Positions 30,601 through 41,406 of a stretch of DNA of 64,000 bases are shown here, piece after piece (the first letter of the stretch is position 1; each line of letters starts with the position of its first letter). Where the stretch lies: the NCBI GenBank assembly GCA_001600695.1, contig BCKQ01000007.1, forward strand, positions 371,607-435,606. The letters are read 5' to 3'. Origin of the DNA: Ascoidea asiatica. Its lineage: Eukaryota > Ascomycota > Saccharomycetes > Ascoideales > Ascoideaceae. Made by a program: the position numbers and the translations under genes. The notes under the pieces are model-generated. The model saw nothing but the letters and a program-made list of their open reading frames with translations, ran no database searches and had not been told where the DNA came from.

Positions 30601-31963
30601 ATTAGCTAATTCTGGTCAATCAATTCTTTGTACTATTCATCAACCTTCTGCAACTTTATTTGAACAATTTGATCGTTTATTATTATTAAGAAAAGGTGGT
30701 CAAACTGTTTATTTTGGTGATATTGGTAAGAATTCAAGTACTTTAATCAATTATTTTGTTGCTAATGGTGGTAGAGAATGTTTAAAGAGTGAAAATCCAG
30801 CTGAATATATTCTTGAAGTTATTGGTGCAGGTGCAACAGCTGATGCAACTGAAAATTGGAATGAAAAATGGCTTAACTCTAATGAATGTAAAAATACTGA
30901 TATTGAAATTGAAAAAATTAATCAAGAACAATTAGCTAAACCTGTTACTGAATCGAACGCTGAATTACACAAAACTTTTGCTGCACCATATTCAACTCAA
31001 TTGAAATATGTTATTCGTCGTACTGCTACACAATTTTGGCGTGATCCAACTTATATTAGTTCTAAATTTGTTTTATTAATATTTGGTGGTTTATTTATTG
31101 GATGGACTTTCTTTAATCTTAAAAACAGTCTTTCTGGTATGCAAAATGCTGTTTTTGCTGTTTTTATGTCTATTGCTATTTCTTCTCCATTAATTAATCA
31201 AATTCAAGAAAGAGCAATTGCTTCTAGAGATTTATTCGAAGTTAGAGAAAGTGCAAGTAACACTTTCCACTGGTCAACATTAATTATAGCTCAATACTTA
31301 ATTGAAATACCATATAGTCTTGTTGGTGGTGCTGTTTTTTACTTATGTTATTATTTCACTTTAAGAGCTGACACTTCTGCTCAATATGCTGGATTCTTTT
31401 ATTTAATTTATGGTGTCGTTTTCCAAATTTATTATGTTTCATATGGTTTATGGATTGTTTATGTTAGTCCTGATTTACCATCTGCTTCAATTATTACTAA
31501 TTTATTATTCTCTTTTATGTTAAGTTTCTGTGGTGTTTTACAAATGCCAAGTTTAATGCCTGGATTCTGGACTTTTATGTATAAAGTTTCTCCATATACT
31601 TATTACGTTCAAGCTCTTGTTTCTACTGTTGTTCATAATGTTAAAGTTGAATGTAGAGAATCTGAATTAACTTATTTTAATCCTCCAAGTGGACAAACAT
31701 GTGGTGATTATACTGAAACATTCATTAGTACTGCTGGTGGTTATATTTCAAACCCAGAAGCAACCACAAATTGTGGTTATTGCTCTTATAAGACTGGTGA
31801 TGATTTTGTATCTAATTTCAATATTAAATATAGTACAAGATGGAGAAATTTTGGTCTTTTCTGGGTTTATATTTGCTTTAACATATTTGCAATGTTATCT
31901 TGTTATTGGGCTTTTAGAGTTAAAAAGTTTAAATTCAATTTATTCAAAAAGAAAAGTGATTAA
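27605..31963 (+). CDS. SNQ2: Full-size PDR-type ABC multidrug transporter, SNQ2-like
   Basis: A plasma-membrane ATP-driven exporter of drugs and other hydrophobic compounds, 1452 residues in the reverse order NBD1-TMD1-NBD2-TMD2. NBD1 has the degenerate fungal Walker A at residues 164-171 (GRPGSGCS, Cys in place of Lys), VSGGQRKR near 279 and a CWDNATRGLDAS Walker B region. NBD2 has a canonical Walker A at 849-856 (GESGAGKT), the degenerate signature LNVEQRKKL and LLFLDEPTSGLDS. Each TMD has about six hydrophobic segments, and a Cys-containing extracellular loop precedes the last helix. NELDSHFPHLTVNQTL-like and KVGNDYVRGVSGG text is nearer to Snq2 than to Pdr5/Cdr1. Coding is continuous from ATG to TAA. 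It is convergent with a DHA1 exporter, making a local efflux pair. Substrate range is not predictable. Confidence 0.92.
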   Translation: MEKDRNQSSDAESVENFYGENFQNNDHHQINDTNDLVRTITSNQNNNHEGDQILERLSSIARTLSNKLNQNDIKQVWDNTPLAKQLNELFSPDQGIRHTGVTFKNISTQGLNSDSGFAPTVLDLIKPNFNKILNFKSNNKKNSKDIIQNINGIVKAGEMLLVLGRPGSGCSTFLKTISGNLSQYLGTNGEIKYDGLSQNSMLKNFKSEIIYNPELDSHFPHLTVNQTLNFAIACKIPNKRVNNISKNDYIKTYNSILSTVFGLDHVLNTKVGNDYVRGVSGGQRKRVSIAEALGCRASIYCWDNATRGLDASTALEYAQAIRVSTNLLKKCALVTIYQAGENIYQTFDKVTILYEGHQVYFGNVENAVDYFINMGFEKPSRQSSAEFLTAVTDPKGRSPRPGFENKVPKNVIEFENYWLNSIEFKNLINEIDDYNNNIVSEDQTKKLFHDSISSEKSKGQRTNSQYTINIIEQFKLCTIRGFQRVIGDKAYTITQVVANVVQSLIIGSLFFNLGNSTSTAYSRGGVMFFSVLHFTFMGIAEVSNSFQNRPILLKHKGYTLYHPAAESIAAVLTDMPTKLLTIIAFSLVLYFLVNLNRHPGNFFFFILFLFINCSVTAGMFSSISAFSKTISTANSIAGICMLAIVIYTGYVIQRANMHWCFKWLSYINPVTYGFEALIANEFHGKQMKCDSIVPSGSAYDSISNIYKTCASTGAKVNQIIVSGDDYIKESYGYSYSHAWRNLGIAIGFWIFFILLAAFGIEILDEGKGGGEKLLFIKTKDSNIDIEKGSESDITNEKNDDTPIDGLQAKDIFSWKNVHYVIPTKDGKKIKLLDNVQGYVKPGTLTALMGESGAGKTTLLNVLSQRISFGVITGDMLVNGRHLDSSFQRSTGYVQQQDLHISELTVRESLQFAARLRRPASVPDEEKLDYVETVIDLLSMSSYANAVVGVSGVGLNVEQRKKLSIGVELVAKPSLLLFLDEPTSGLDSQSSWAIVQLMRKLANSGQSILCTIHQPSATLFEQFDRLLLLRKGGQTVYFGDIGKNSSTLINYFVANGGRECLKSENPAEYILEVIGAGATADATENWNEKWLNSNECKNTDIEIEKINQEQLAKPVTESNAELHKTFAAPYSTQLKYVIRRTATQFWRDPTYISSKFVLLIFGGLFIGWTFFNLKNSLSGMQNAVFAVFMSIAISSPLINQIQERAIASRDLFEVRESASNTFHWSTLIIAQYLIEIPYSLVGGAVFYLCYYFTLRADTSAQYAGFFYLIYGVVFQIYYVSYGLWIVYVSPDLPSASIITNLLFSFMLSFCGVLQMPSLMPGFWTFMYKVSPYTYYVQALVSTVVHNVKVECRESELTYFNPPSGQTCGDYTETFISTAGGYISNPEATTNCGYCSYKTGDDFVSNFNIKYSTRWRNFGLFWVYICFNIFAMLSCYWAFRVKKFKFNLFKKKSD

Positions 31964-32454
31964 CTGAAAGTTCTGTTTTAAAATTTTGTTAAATTATTTT
32001 TCTCTTTTTATATTCCATCCCATTCCCATTTGCATTAGAAATTATTATTTCAATTACTTTTTATTTTTTTTTTTTTTTATTCTCAACCTATTTTTTGGAT
32101 CAACTACATCGATCAAGCTATTCCCCTCTTTATATTTTTAGTCAACTACATTATCCCATCCTAAAATTTTTTATTCAGTTTTATTATTAGACTTAAATTT
32201 TTTTATATATTTACTTCATTTCAATATTCTTTTCCCAAACATCATTTAATATATCCTAAATTTTATCTCTTTTTTTTTCAAATAATTAATCAATAAACAT
32301 TCTATTAAAGGTTCTAAATTTCGAAGAGAAAACTCACTTGTTGTTAACGATATAGTACTGTAAAATAATTTAAATCAAAAAGTTTTATAGAAAAAAGTTA
32401 AAGAGATAAGAAAAAAAAAAAGTAATCAATGAATTGCTTTCATAATTTGAAAAA
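31964..32454. other. Convergent 3' region between the ABC and MFS transporters
   Basis: T-rich, 490 bases, with poly-T and poly-A tracts expected of two facing 3' UTRs. No gene seen. Confidence 0.6.
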
Positions 32455-34230
32455 TCATTCATCAATGTTATAACCATATTTTTTGAGAAATTTTATCCTT
32501 AATTTTTCACCGAAAAAAACATTAAGATAAAGACAGATGAAACCAAACCATAAAACAAAAGCACTTATAGTACAAGACCAACCAATTCCAATATTTTTGA
32601 TTGAAGTTAAAGTAGTTGCAGAACCAATACCACCAGCAATAAACCTAACACAATAATTACCTCCAACAGCATCACCACCTAATTGAGGCATTGAATCAAC
32701 ACAATAAGCATTAATTGAAGGAAAAATACAAGTTTGAGAAAATCCATTTAAGAACATCATTATGATTGGCAAAGCCATTCCACCTTTTTTAAAATGTAAA
32801 GACCAGCCATATATTAACATTGTAGCTGGATTTATAATCCCAAAGGGTATAAGAGTTGATCTTAATCTATCTTCAGGAATATTTTCACCTTTTCTTTTGA
32901 TATAGGATTTTAACATAAAATCTGCATATTTTCCACCAATAAAAGAACCAATAAAGTAGCCAAACCCTGGAGCTAAATAAAATAAAGCACCAAATATTGG
33001 AGAAGTTAAATTAAATCTTGGATCAACAACATATCTGATTGGAGTTAATAAATTATACATATTATAAGTTAATGAAGAAGATGCAATTCCTGCCAAAATC
33101 AAATTTGGATATTTTAAAGATAAACAAATTCTAAAAGGATTAAACCAAATCCAAATAAATTTTTTATCTGAGTTTGTATCTTTAATTAGTTTTTGCATTT
33201 TGGTTTGTTTTGAAGTTTCTTCTAAGAAAAAAAAACTCAATAAAAATACAAAAGCTCCTAAACCTGCTAATAAATAAAAAATAACTCTCCAAGAAGTATA
33301 ATTCACAATTATACCACCGATAACAGGACCAAGAGCAGGTCCAACTTGGGAACCTGATAAGGTCCAACCCATACCATTACCTCTTTGAGTTGGATCATAA
33401 ACGTCAGCAATTATTTGAGCACCAACTGAGAAAAAAGCAGTACCAAAAATTGCAGTTGAAGCTCTGAATACATAAAACATTGCTAAATTTTGAGAAACTG
33501 CAACTAATATTGAAGAAACTGAATAAAAAAAAATACAAATATTAAATACAGGTCTTCTACCATATAAATCACTTATTGGAGACCAAATGCATGGAGAAAC
33601 AGCCATCATAAAACAATAAACACCATTTGAAAGATTCATTATTGTTCCAGAAGTATTGAATCTTTCTGCAATTATTGAAATTGCAGGTAAAAAAGCTAGA
33701 GAAGACATTGGTGATAAAAATGCAGAAATTGCAGCAATGAATACAAATAAACTTTTTTTTTTATCTGAAAATCTATTCCAATTTTCTTCATTTGATAAAG
33801 TGTGATCTGTAATAACTGAATCGAGATTTTGATTATTTGATATTGGTAAAGATTGAATTTTTGATATTGCATTATCAGTTAATTGATTATTAATTATTGG
33901 TATTTCTGGAGATGTTAGGATCGAAGTTACTCTTTCTAGATTATTTGACTTGTTTGATTTGTTTGATTTATAAGATCTATTTGACTTATGAGATCTATTT
34001 GTATAAGTTTGTTTAATTTGATAAGAATTTTCGTTAATGTTATCATTATGTAAAGAAATTGGAAATTCTTTATTACTTTTATTAATTTTTTCATTATTAT
34101 CATATTTTTCACTATCCTCTTTATCACTAATATTATTATTGTCAACTGAATTATTTGAACTTATATCAGAATCATTTTGGTAGTTATTTTGATTTTTAAT
34201 AATTTTTGACATTTTTGAAATGTAAATCAA
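32455..34230 (-). CDS. MFS drug:H+ antiporter of the DHA1 family
   Basis: A 591-residue plasma-membrane exporter. About 160 hydrophilic residues with Asn/Ser/Lys repeats (SNRSYKSNKSNKSNN-like) precede 12 predicted membrane segments. The MFS motif A between TM2 and TM3 reads SPISDLYGRRPVF. The antiporter motif C in TM5 reads SGSQVGPALGPVIGG, marking a 12-spanner drug:H+ antiporter. The next segment has TSWRVIFYLLAGLG and an FFLEETS loop like Qdr3, Dtr1 and Tpo-group carriers; I cannot fix the orthologue. Two ATGs are close together at the start: MIYISKMSKI. The second ATG, six codons in, is equally plausible. A possible substrate class is polyamines, weak acids or drugs. Confidence 0.85.
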   Translation of the reverse strand: MIYISKMSKIIKNQNNYQNDSDISSNNSVDNNNISDKEDSEKYDNNEKINKSNKEFPISLHNDNINENSYQIKQTYTNRSHKSNRSYKSNKSNKSNNLERVTSILTSPEIPIINNQLTDNAISKIQSLPISNNQNLDSVITDHTLSNEENWNRFSDKKKSLFVFIAAISAFLSPMSSLAFLPAISIIAERFNTSGTIMNLSNGVYCFMMAVSPCIWSPISDLYGRRPVFNICIFFYSVSSILVAVSQNLAMFYVFRASTAIFGTAFFSVGAQIIADVYDPTQRGNGMGWTLSGSQVGPALGPVIGGIIVNYTSWRVIFYLLAGLGAFVFLLSFFFLEETSKQTKMQKLIKDTNSDKKFIWIWFNPFRICLSLKYPNLILAGIASSSLTYNMYNLLTPIRYVVDPRFNLTSPIFGALFYLAPGFGYFIGSFIGGKYADFMLKSYIKRKGENIPEDRLRSTLIPFGIINPATMLIYGWSLHFKKGGMALPIIMMFLNGFSQTCIFPSINAYCVDSMPQLGGDAVGGNYCVRFIAGGIGSATTLTSIKNIGIGWSCTISAFVLWFGFICLYLNVFFGEKLRIKFLKKYGYNIDE

Positions 34231-37035
34231 AATATTTTGATTTTTATATTTAAAGTATTAAATATTTAAATGATTATAGTAACTATTTTCTTCAATTATA
34301 AATAAGATTTGATTTGTTATATTTTACTTTGAGTATATTTACAATATATATCTGTATATATAAGTTAGTGAAAATACATAAATAATGAATAATAAAAATT
34401 TTTTTTTCTTCTATTTTTTTTTCTGATAAATGTTTATTGAAAGACTAGGACAAAAATAGCCAGTAGATTTATGAAAATTAGTCGAGTCACCGATAAAGTG
34501 AAAATTGAAGTAAATAAAGACTATTATTAAAATTTCGGAAGATAAGAAAACTTGAAGAAATAATAAAAATTTTTAATCTTCATTTTAATTATGGATATAA
34601 TAAGGATTTGATACGGATTTAATGCTCATTTCTTAGCTATATATATCTTTTGAATTACTCATGATTTATATTCATTTAATTTTTTTCAATTCATCTTTAT
34701 TTTATTTCTATTATTGAATATTTTTCTTATATAATTTCTCATCAATTGTTTTTGAATGAGATGAATTGTTGTGAATTTTCAAGTAATAAAATCTAAATGG
34801 ACCAAGATTTCTATGCCAATAAAAGTATATTTTGGATATTTTCGGGAAAATGCCAAGGATTGTTAAGTACCCGCGACCGTTGAAACGATTTCCCAGAAAA
34901 AGGTCGAGTCCCAATTTATCTTAGTAAAATCGAGATTTGATTGAATCTTAATCAAATCTTAAATGAATCTTAATTGAACCTAAATTGAATTTGGCCTGTC
35001 TCGGAGAAGCATTCCCGCACCCGAAACAGGAGAAAAAGAAAATACAAAAGTGAAAAATAAGAAAAAAAGTCACGGGTCAAAATATAATATAATGTGACAG
35101 TTTGATTACGTCATATATGACTAATTTTTTAAAAAATTTAATTGCATGTGCTATCACTCTCCAATGAATGGCAACCAAATCACATGTTGTGTTGGTCGGA
35201 TTTCACGCGCTTTTATGGGCGCCGCAAAAAATAAGATGCGCGGCGTGCTGGTTTGCGGCGTGTTTGCAGAAATCTTGGGCGTGTTTTTAAGCTCCGTGCT
35301 AACTTGATTTAACATTACGAATACTCTAGTGCTTTTCGTAAAGAAGGTGGTTAGTGTGGCGGGTGAGTTTTTGCTACCCGGAGTTCATGAACTCTTCTTT
35401 CAGCAGCCAAACAAGCCAGAAGCCTATTATTTTCCTTCTAGCTGGGAAGTGTATAAACACACCTTTATGATTGGAACAAATTGGAATAGTTAATTGTTTG
35501 AGATCATTACCAATTGCTAAAATTTACTTAGTAATCAGTGAATCTATTCTAATTTTAAAAATAGGCAAAACACGAAAAATATGATTCATTATGATTGAAA
35601 ATAGGTGTTGAAAAGGTCTATTTTTGAATATTTTTTCAATTTAATCTTCACTCAGGGAAAACATAACCCAGCTTTAAAGGAATTGCTTTATGTTATTGAT
35701 AACCTAACAGTTTTCAAGTTTAATAACATATCATATCATATCATACCATACCATACCATCCTAGAGCATACCTTACAATTATGTACTTGGCTCACCATAA
35801 TTAGTCTGGCCAGCCGACAATTATGAGGATAACCTTCTTGCCAATGGAAAATATTTATTAAATTCAATCGAGTCTGCCTTAATAAAACGATTTAGATTAG
35901 TAAGTGTCGGCACTCTACCAGAGATTGGAAACCCTCACTGTGCTATACCTTCTTAAACGCGACATTCTCACCTGGGCTGGAGTGTCTTTATCGCCACACA
36001 GCACACAGCACACCACAACAGCGCTGCAAGTAAAACACTGCAACACATTTTGTCTGGCTACGCGCGCTATAATAAATATCACCAGCCACATACTTACCAT
36101 TATGTGATGTTTATAATTATAAAACGCACACTATACCTATGCCACACACATAATACCTTTTAAATGCGCGCATTACCCATTAAATGATCGAGCGTTTGAA
36201 GTTGAAGCTGAACAACAGGCAAAACGTTAACGTTTGAGGTCCTACATATTCTTAAGATAATATTAATACGTAACGAATATTGAATATTGAATATTAAATA
36301 TTGAATATATCAAATATATTGTTAAGTAATTATTATCAAATATATCTTTAAATATATTATCAAGCTTCAAATATTAAGAACTGTTTAGTGTCAACTATTA
36401 TCAAATATATCATCATCTTCAAATAGTGTTGTATTTTCATCATCCAATTACTTAAATCAATTCAATCAAACATATTTGATCTCCTTCATTATTCCTAATC
36501 AACTTGTTAATAAACTTATTAATGTTCACCGTATTTTACAGCTAATCTAACAAGAATAACATTAAAAATAACAATAAGAATAACAATAAGAATAATAATT
36601 TTAATAATTATATATGTTTAATATCTGTAGCTAAGCTCTTTACCATTTATATAACTAATCAGCCAATTAGTTAATTATTCAGTTCAAGTAATTTACTACG
36701 AATATATCAAATATCTTCCAATCTCTCAATTTTCCATCTTTACGTCAAAAATTATTATTCATAAATAAGTTAATATTCAAACCCTTTTATTTTCTTCAAT
36801 TTCTCTTCATATTTCTTATATCTTATTTAACTGTCATAGTTTTATTATTCATATTTCAAATCACATATTACATATTACACAATTCATACTCACTATTTCT
36901 TATCACATTCATTTATTTATTTTTATATTCATCTATCATTTAGCTAATTCTTTCATTACCAATATATCCTATCCTATATTTGCTATCATATCATCTAAAT
37001 AAATAATTCAATTATATTATCAATAATCTAATATA
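34231..37035. other. 2.8-kb intergenic region between the DHA1 gene and CLA4
   Basis: Divergent promoters. G+C-richer patches lie at about 34840-35460 and 35900-36240. The first has two GCGGCGTG words near 35243-35265 and a Reb1-like CTACCCGG near 35375. The second has a TCACCAGCCAC motif at 36079-36089. A run of ATCAT/ACCAT repeats lies near 35725-35760. Short ORFs (up to 73 codons) have no recognisable domain. The last 700 bases before CLA4 are very AT-rich. Confidence 0.55.
36079..36089 (+). promoter_or_regulatory. TCACCAGCCAC motif copy
   Basis: Exact match to a word that recurs in intergenic islands of this window (also at 42300-42310 and, inverted, 60124-60134). It contains CCAGC, the core of the Ace2/Swi5 zinc-finger site. 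Located about 950 bp upstream of CLA4. Function inferred only from recurrence. Confidence 0.4.
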
Positions 37036-40000
37036 ATGTCTTTATCTGCCACCGCTTCAAATTTTGATACTTCTTTTTCAAACCCAGGGCCAGCTCCAAA
37101 ACCTCCAACAAATCAAAATCAACAATCTCAATCTCAAAATATAAATCAAAATCAAATTAAAAATAATCCATACAATATCAATCCTTCAAGACCTGCTCCA
37201 AGACCTCCACTATTAAGAAATTTAAACTCTCAAGCTTCAATTCAATCTTTACCTCAATCTCAAAATCAATCAAAATTAAAACAAAAACAAAAGCCAAGTT
37301 TAAAATCTCGTTTATCCTCTTTAAATACTAGTTTGACGAATAATAATAGTAATAATATTAACAATAGTAGTAATAATGCTAGTAATGGTAATAATAAAAG
37401 TCCCAGCAATATTGATCTGCCTTTTATAAATTCAAAAACTTTATCGATCTCAAACATGAATTTAGGTCCATTATCACCTTCATCTCAAACTTTTCTAATA
37501 ACTCCATTATCTTCTTCAATTATAAATCAAGGTTATATTTATTTAAAAGAGGATGGTATATTATTCTCAAAATGGTCAAAAAAATTCTTAATCTTAACTA
37601 AAAATGACTTAATTTTTTATAAATTAGGTAAATCAAATTCAAATAATTCAAACAATAATTCAATAACTTTAAAAATTCAAAATATTTCAAATCCAAATAT
37701 TAATAATATTAATGATGGTAAAGCTGATGGTATAGATTATTTTAATAATGATTCTTTAATTACTTTAAAATTAAAAGTTTCTTTAATCAAAAAATTAATT
37801 AAAAATAATTTAAAACCATTTTGTTTTGAATTAATTACTTCTCAATCTTTAAATAATAATAACAGTTCCAATAATAATAATAATAGTAATTCAAATACTA
37901 ATTTCGAAAAATCCTTTTATATATCTTGTAAATCAGATAAAGAATTAAATTCATGGATTGAAAAAATAAATAATTCAACAAGACATTCAAATTCTTCAAA
38001 TAGTACAAGAGGCTCAAGTAATTCTTTATCTCAAAATTCTTCTTTTACAACTATTTCCTCGAATAATTCTTCTAGTGTTTCACGACCAACTAATTTTGCT
38101 CATAAAGTTCATGTAGGTTTCGATCCAAATTCAGGTAATTTGATAGGTTTACCTGATACTTGGAAAAAATTATTAAAAACTTCAAAAATAACAAATGAAG
38201 ATATGGCAAAAGATCCAACCGCTGTTATTGAAGCTTTAGAATTTTATTCTGAAATAAATACAGATAAATCTTCTAATTCTCAAAATGATATTGCTTTAAA
38301 ACCATTCAATTTAAAAAACAAAACTTCCACTTTAAATTTACAAGAAAATTCAAGTTCAAGTACAATTAACAATAACAATAATAGTAATAATAATAATAAT
38401 AATATAAACGCAAATAATCAAGTTCCAAACTCTTTAAATTCTGGTAAAATACTTAATGCTAAATTGAATGAATGGAGTAAGCCTCCAACCTCTCAAAATC
38501 AAATTCAAAATCCAAAATTAGATAATTTTACACCTTCAAGAAGAGCTCCTGCTCCTCCAAAACTAAATAATGGACCTCTGAAAATACCACAACTGCAAAA
38601 TCCTAATTCAAATACACCTCCATACTTAAGATCCAAAAAATCTCAAAATAATTTAATGAATATTAAACCAAATACTTCATCTAATAATATTGATATAAAT
38701 AATTTTACAGAAGATGGGTTAATTCCAATGAGAAATGCGCCAGCACCCCCACAGCAACTGCCTATTAAAAATTATAAACAACAACCTAATGATAATGCCA
38801 TACCACCAAGGGCTGATTTAAAACAACAACAAAATTTGGGAGTATCAAATCATTTCCCAAAACAACCTTCAGGTTCAAGTATATCGCAACAAAAACCACA
38901 GTATAAACAGCAACAACAGAACCAATACTCTCAAAATCAATATAATAATAATAGTATGAACCCATACAATAAACAAAAACAAGATGAATATAATTCACCC
39001 TCGAATTTAGCTCCAACTAATCCATTAAAAATAAATTTCAAGGATAAGCAACAAACTCAAAATGTACAAGATACTTCAAATAAAATGGATCAATTACATT
39101 TACATAATAATAATGCTAATAAAATTGAAGATCCTCAACCTCCAAAAGTTCAAGCACCTAAATTAAAACCATTACACACAGTAAATAAAAGTCAAGATCG
39201 TTTAAATAACAATGAGGGTATGAATGTAAATAAACAGAATGGACAAGTTCCAGTGCAGAATCAGCTACAACCAAAACAATTTCAACAACAACAACAACAA
39301 CAACAGCAGCAACAACAACAAATGAAAGGTCATCAACATCAGAATGCAACTAATCCTCCAGTTGTTCCAACCAAGGATAAACATCCTCTTAATAAAGTTC
39401 GAAAGCAAGATACTAAAAGAATGTCACAAATGGATAAAGAGGAAATTATGACTAAATTAAGATCAGTTGTTATTAATACAGATCCAAAACCATATTTCCG
39501 TATGATTGAAAGAGTTGGACAAGGTGCATCAGGTAGTGTTTATCTTGCAACATCTTTGAAAAGAAAAGGTGCAAAAGTTGCAGTAAAACAAATGAATTTA
39601 ATGGAACAACCAAGATTAGAATTGATTGTTAATGAAATTTTAGTTATGAAAGATTCTCAGCATAAAAATATTGTCAATTTTCTTGAAGCATATCTTAGAG
39701 GTAAATCTGAATTATGGATTGTTATGGAATATATGGAAGGTGGATCATTAACAGATGTTATTGAAAAAAATGAATTATTAAATGAGCAACAAATTGCAGC
39801 TATATGTCTAGAAACAACAAAAGGTTTACAACATTTACATCAAAGACATATTATTCATCGTGATATTAAATCAGATAATGTTTTATTAGATGCACGAGGT
39901 AATGTTAAAATTACTGATTTTGGATATTGTGCAAAATTAACTCAACAAAGAAATAAAAGAGCAACAATGGTTGGTACTCCATATTGGATGGCACCAGAAG

Positions 40001-40401
40001 TTGTTAAACAAAAGGAATATGATGAAAAAATTGATGTATGGTCATTAGGTATTATGACTATAGAAATGATTGAAGGTGAACCACCATATTTAAATGAAGA
40101 ACCAATTAGAGCATTATTTTTAATTGCTACAACAGGTACACCAAAATTAAAAAATCCAAAAGCATTAAGTGATGGAATTAAAAAATTTTTATCAATTTGT
40201 TTATGTGTTGATGTATCATTTAGAGCAAGTTGTGAAGAATTATTAAAACATGATTTTTTAAAATCAGCATGTCCAGTATCAGGACTTGCTCCATTATTAG
40301 AATTTAAAAGAGAAGAAAAAATTCAAAAACAACAGAGGATGATGGAAAAAGAAAATCAAAATCAACAATATCATAATCAACAACCAAATCAAAATTATTG
40401 A
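37036..40401 (+). CDS. CLA4: p21-activated kinase Cla4 (PH-CRIB-kinase)
   Basis: A Cdc42 effector kinase acting at the bud cortex in septin assembly, polarity and mitotic exit. The 1121 residues run in Cla4 order: a proline-rich start, a PH domain at about 165-315 (GYIYLKEDGILFSKWSKKFL), a CRIB motif at about 350-380 (FAHKVHVGFDPNSGNLIGLP), a long N/Q/P-rich linker, and a kinase domain at about 822-1085. The kinase has GQGASGSVY, VAVKQMN, HRDIKSDNVLLD near 941, DFGYCA near 961 and the PAK activation loop GTPYWMAPE. The PH domain separates it from Ste20. PxxP-type stretches (RAPAPPKLN, NAPAPPQQLP) could bind SH3 proteins such as Nbp2 or Bem1. The PH domain is enlarged by Asn-rich inserts. A poly-Gln run lies just before the kinase (about residues 750-770). 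Confidence 0.95.
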   Translation: MSLSATASNFDTSFSNPGPAPKPPTNQNQQSQSQNINQNQIKNNPYNINPSRPAPRPPLLRNLNSQASIQSLPQSQNQSKLKQKQKPSLKSRLSSLNTSLTNNNSNNINNSSNNASNGNNKSPSNIDLPFINSKTLSISNMNLGPLSPSSQTFLITPLSSSIINQGYIYLKEDGILFSKWSKKFLILTKNDLIFYKLGKSNSNNSNNNSITLKIQNISNPNINNINDGKADGIDYFNNDSLITLKLKVSLIKKLIKNNLKPFCFELITSQSLNNNNSSNNNNNSNSNTNFEKSFYISCKSDKELNSWIEKINNSTRHSNSSNSTRGSSNSLSQNSSFTTISSNNSSSVSRPTNFAHKVHVGFDPNSGNLIGLPDTWKKLLKTSKITNEDMAKDPTAVIEALEFYSEINTDKSSNSQNDIALKPFNLKNKTSTLNLQENSSSSTINNNNNSNNNNNNINANNQVPNSLNSGKILNAKLNEWSKPPTSQNQIQNPKLDNFTPSRRAPAPPKLNNGPLKIPQLQNPNSNTPPYLRSKKSQNNLMNIKPNTSSNNIDINNFTEDGLIPMRNAPAPPQQLPIKNYKQQPNDNAIPPRADLKQQQNLGVSNHFPKQPSGSSISQQKPQYKQQQQNQYSQNQYNNNSMNPYNKQKQDEYNSPSNLAPTNPLKINFKDKQQTQNVQDTSNKMDQLHLHNNNANKIEDPQPPKVQAPKLKPLHTVNKSQDRLNNNEGMNVNKQNGQVPVQNQLQPKQFQQQQQQQQQQQQQMKGHQHQNATNPPVVPTKDKHPLNKVRKQDTKRMSQMDKEEIMTKLRSVVINTDPKPYFRMIERVGQGASGSVYLATSLKRKGAKVAVKQMNLMEQPRLELIVNEILVMKDSQHKNIVNFLEAYLRGKSELWIVMEYMEGGSLTDVIEKNELLNEQQIAAICLETTKGLQHLHQRHIIHRDIKSDNVLLDARGNVKITDFGYCAKLTQQRNKRATMVGTPYWMAPEVVKQKEYDEKIDVWSLGIMTIEMIEGEPPYLNEEPIRALFLIATTGTPKLKNPKALSDGIKKFLSICLCVDVSFRASCEELLKHDFLKSACPVSGLAPLLEFKREEKIQKQQRMMEKENQNQQYHNQQPNQNY

Positions 40402-40861
40402 GTAGACAAATAACTAACTTCATTAATGATCGGAAAGAAAAAAAAGTTTGTAAAAAGAAATCACAAGGAACAGATCCAAAAAGTAGTGATAATATTATTA
40501 TTTAACATGTTTACTTTTAATTTTTTTATCTTAAATTTTTTCAATTTTTTCAATTTTTCAAATCCTTTATTATTTTTCTTTAGGTTTGTTTCAGATTTTT
40601 ATTTTTTATTTTTTATTTATTTACTTTTTTTTTTCTTTTGTTAGTTTTATTTATTTCCCTATTGTTAAATTTGTTTTTTTTTGTTAATAATTATTTATTT
40701 CATAATTACACTAATATTATATATACATATGTATATTGAGTGTTTTTTTTTTTCTACTTTCAATTTATTTTTTTTAATCAATTTCAATTTCATTCATTTA
40801 TTATAATAATAATAATAATAATAATTAGAAACACTTCTCGGATTTTAGTATATGCACATAA

Positions 40862-40920
40862 AAACAAAAAAAATAAGAAAAAAAAAGAAAAAAGAAAAAA
40901 GAAAAGAAAAAAGAAAAAAG

Positions 40921-40948
<28 letters not shown>
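40862..40948. repeat. Polypurine A/G tract
   Basis: About 85 nearly uninterrupted purines built from AAAAAG and AAAAG units on the plus strand, downstream of CLA4. Simple-sequence DNA that could adopt triplex or nucleosome-excluding structure. Confidence 0.75.
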
Positions 40949-40953
<5 letters not shown>

Positions 40954-41308
40954 ATTTATTTTGTTTTGTTTGTTTATTGGTAACTTATTATTGGTAATTT
41001 GCTTATCTAAAATATGATTTAATGATTTATATATATATACAGTATATGAGATATGGAAATTTAATCAAATAGACTTTTTTAAATCCTGTTAAATTTTTAT
41101 CAAATAATTTTTTGTTTCTTAAACATTTCTTTTTAAATTAATAATTCTTTATAATTTCTCTTTCTCTCTTTCAAATTTATTAATTTTTATTGAATTTTTT
41201 TTTCTCTTCTTTTAATTTTTTGATATAATTTATATATAGTTATTGTGTTTTTATCATATTATACTGCTATTAGTGAATAATAAATTTTACTTTAATTTAA
41301 ATTTAGTA

Positions 41309-41327
41309 ACTGAGACCACTTTTGTGG
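41309..41327 (+). repeat. 19-base dispersed element, copy 1
   Basis: ACTGAGACCACTTTTGTGG occurs here and exactly inverted at 63742-63760. The last 12 bases are a CCAC-T4-GTGG hairpin. It lies about 80 bp downstream of the tRNA-Gly 3' end. Confidence 0.7.
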
Positions 41328-41392
41328 ATGAATGAAAACACAGTTTTGGTTACTTTTTCAATTAAAAAGTAAAAAGCACAAAGAAAAAAGGA

Positions 41393-41404
41393 AAAAAAAA
41401 AAAA
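41393..41404 (-). terminator. Pol III terminator of tRNA-Gly
   Basis: A run of at least twelve T on the minus strand begins 3 bases past the tRNA-Gly 3' end, as RNA polymerase III requires. Confidence 0.8.
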
Positions 41405-41406
41405 GT

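Larger units (their letters stand above)
40402..41406. other. 3' region of CLA4 up to tRNA-Gly
   Basis: T-rich downstream DNA, a long polypurine tract (40862-40948), and AT-rich sequence. At 41309-41327 is a 19-base element repeated inverted at the right end of the window. No gene seen. Confidence 0.55.

Noticed and set aside
41309-41327. Solo LTR of a retrotransposon next to tRNA-Gly
   Set aside because: Only 19 bases are shared with the second copy, flanks diverge at once, and no TG...CA ends or target duplications are visible.
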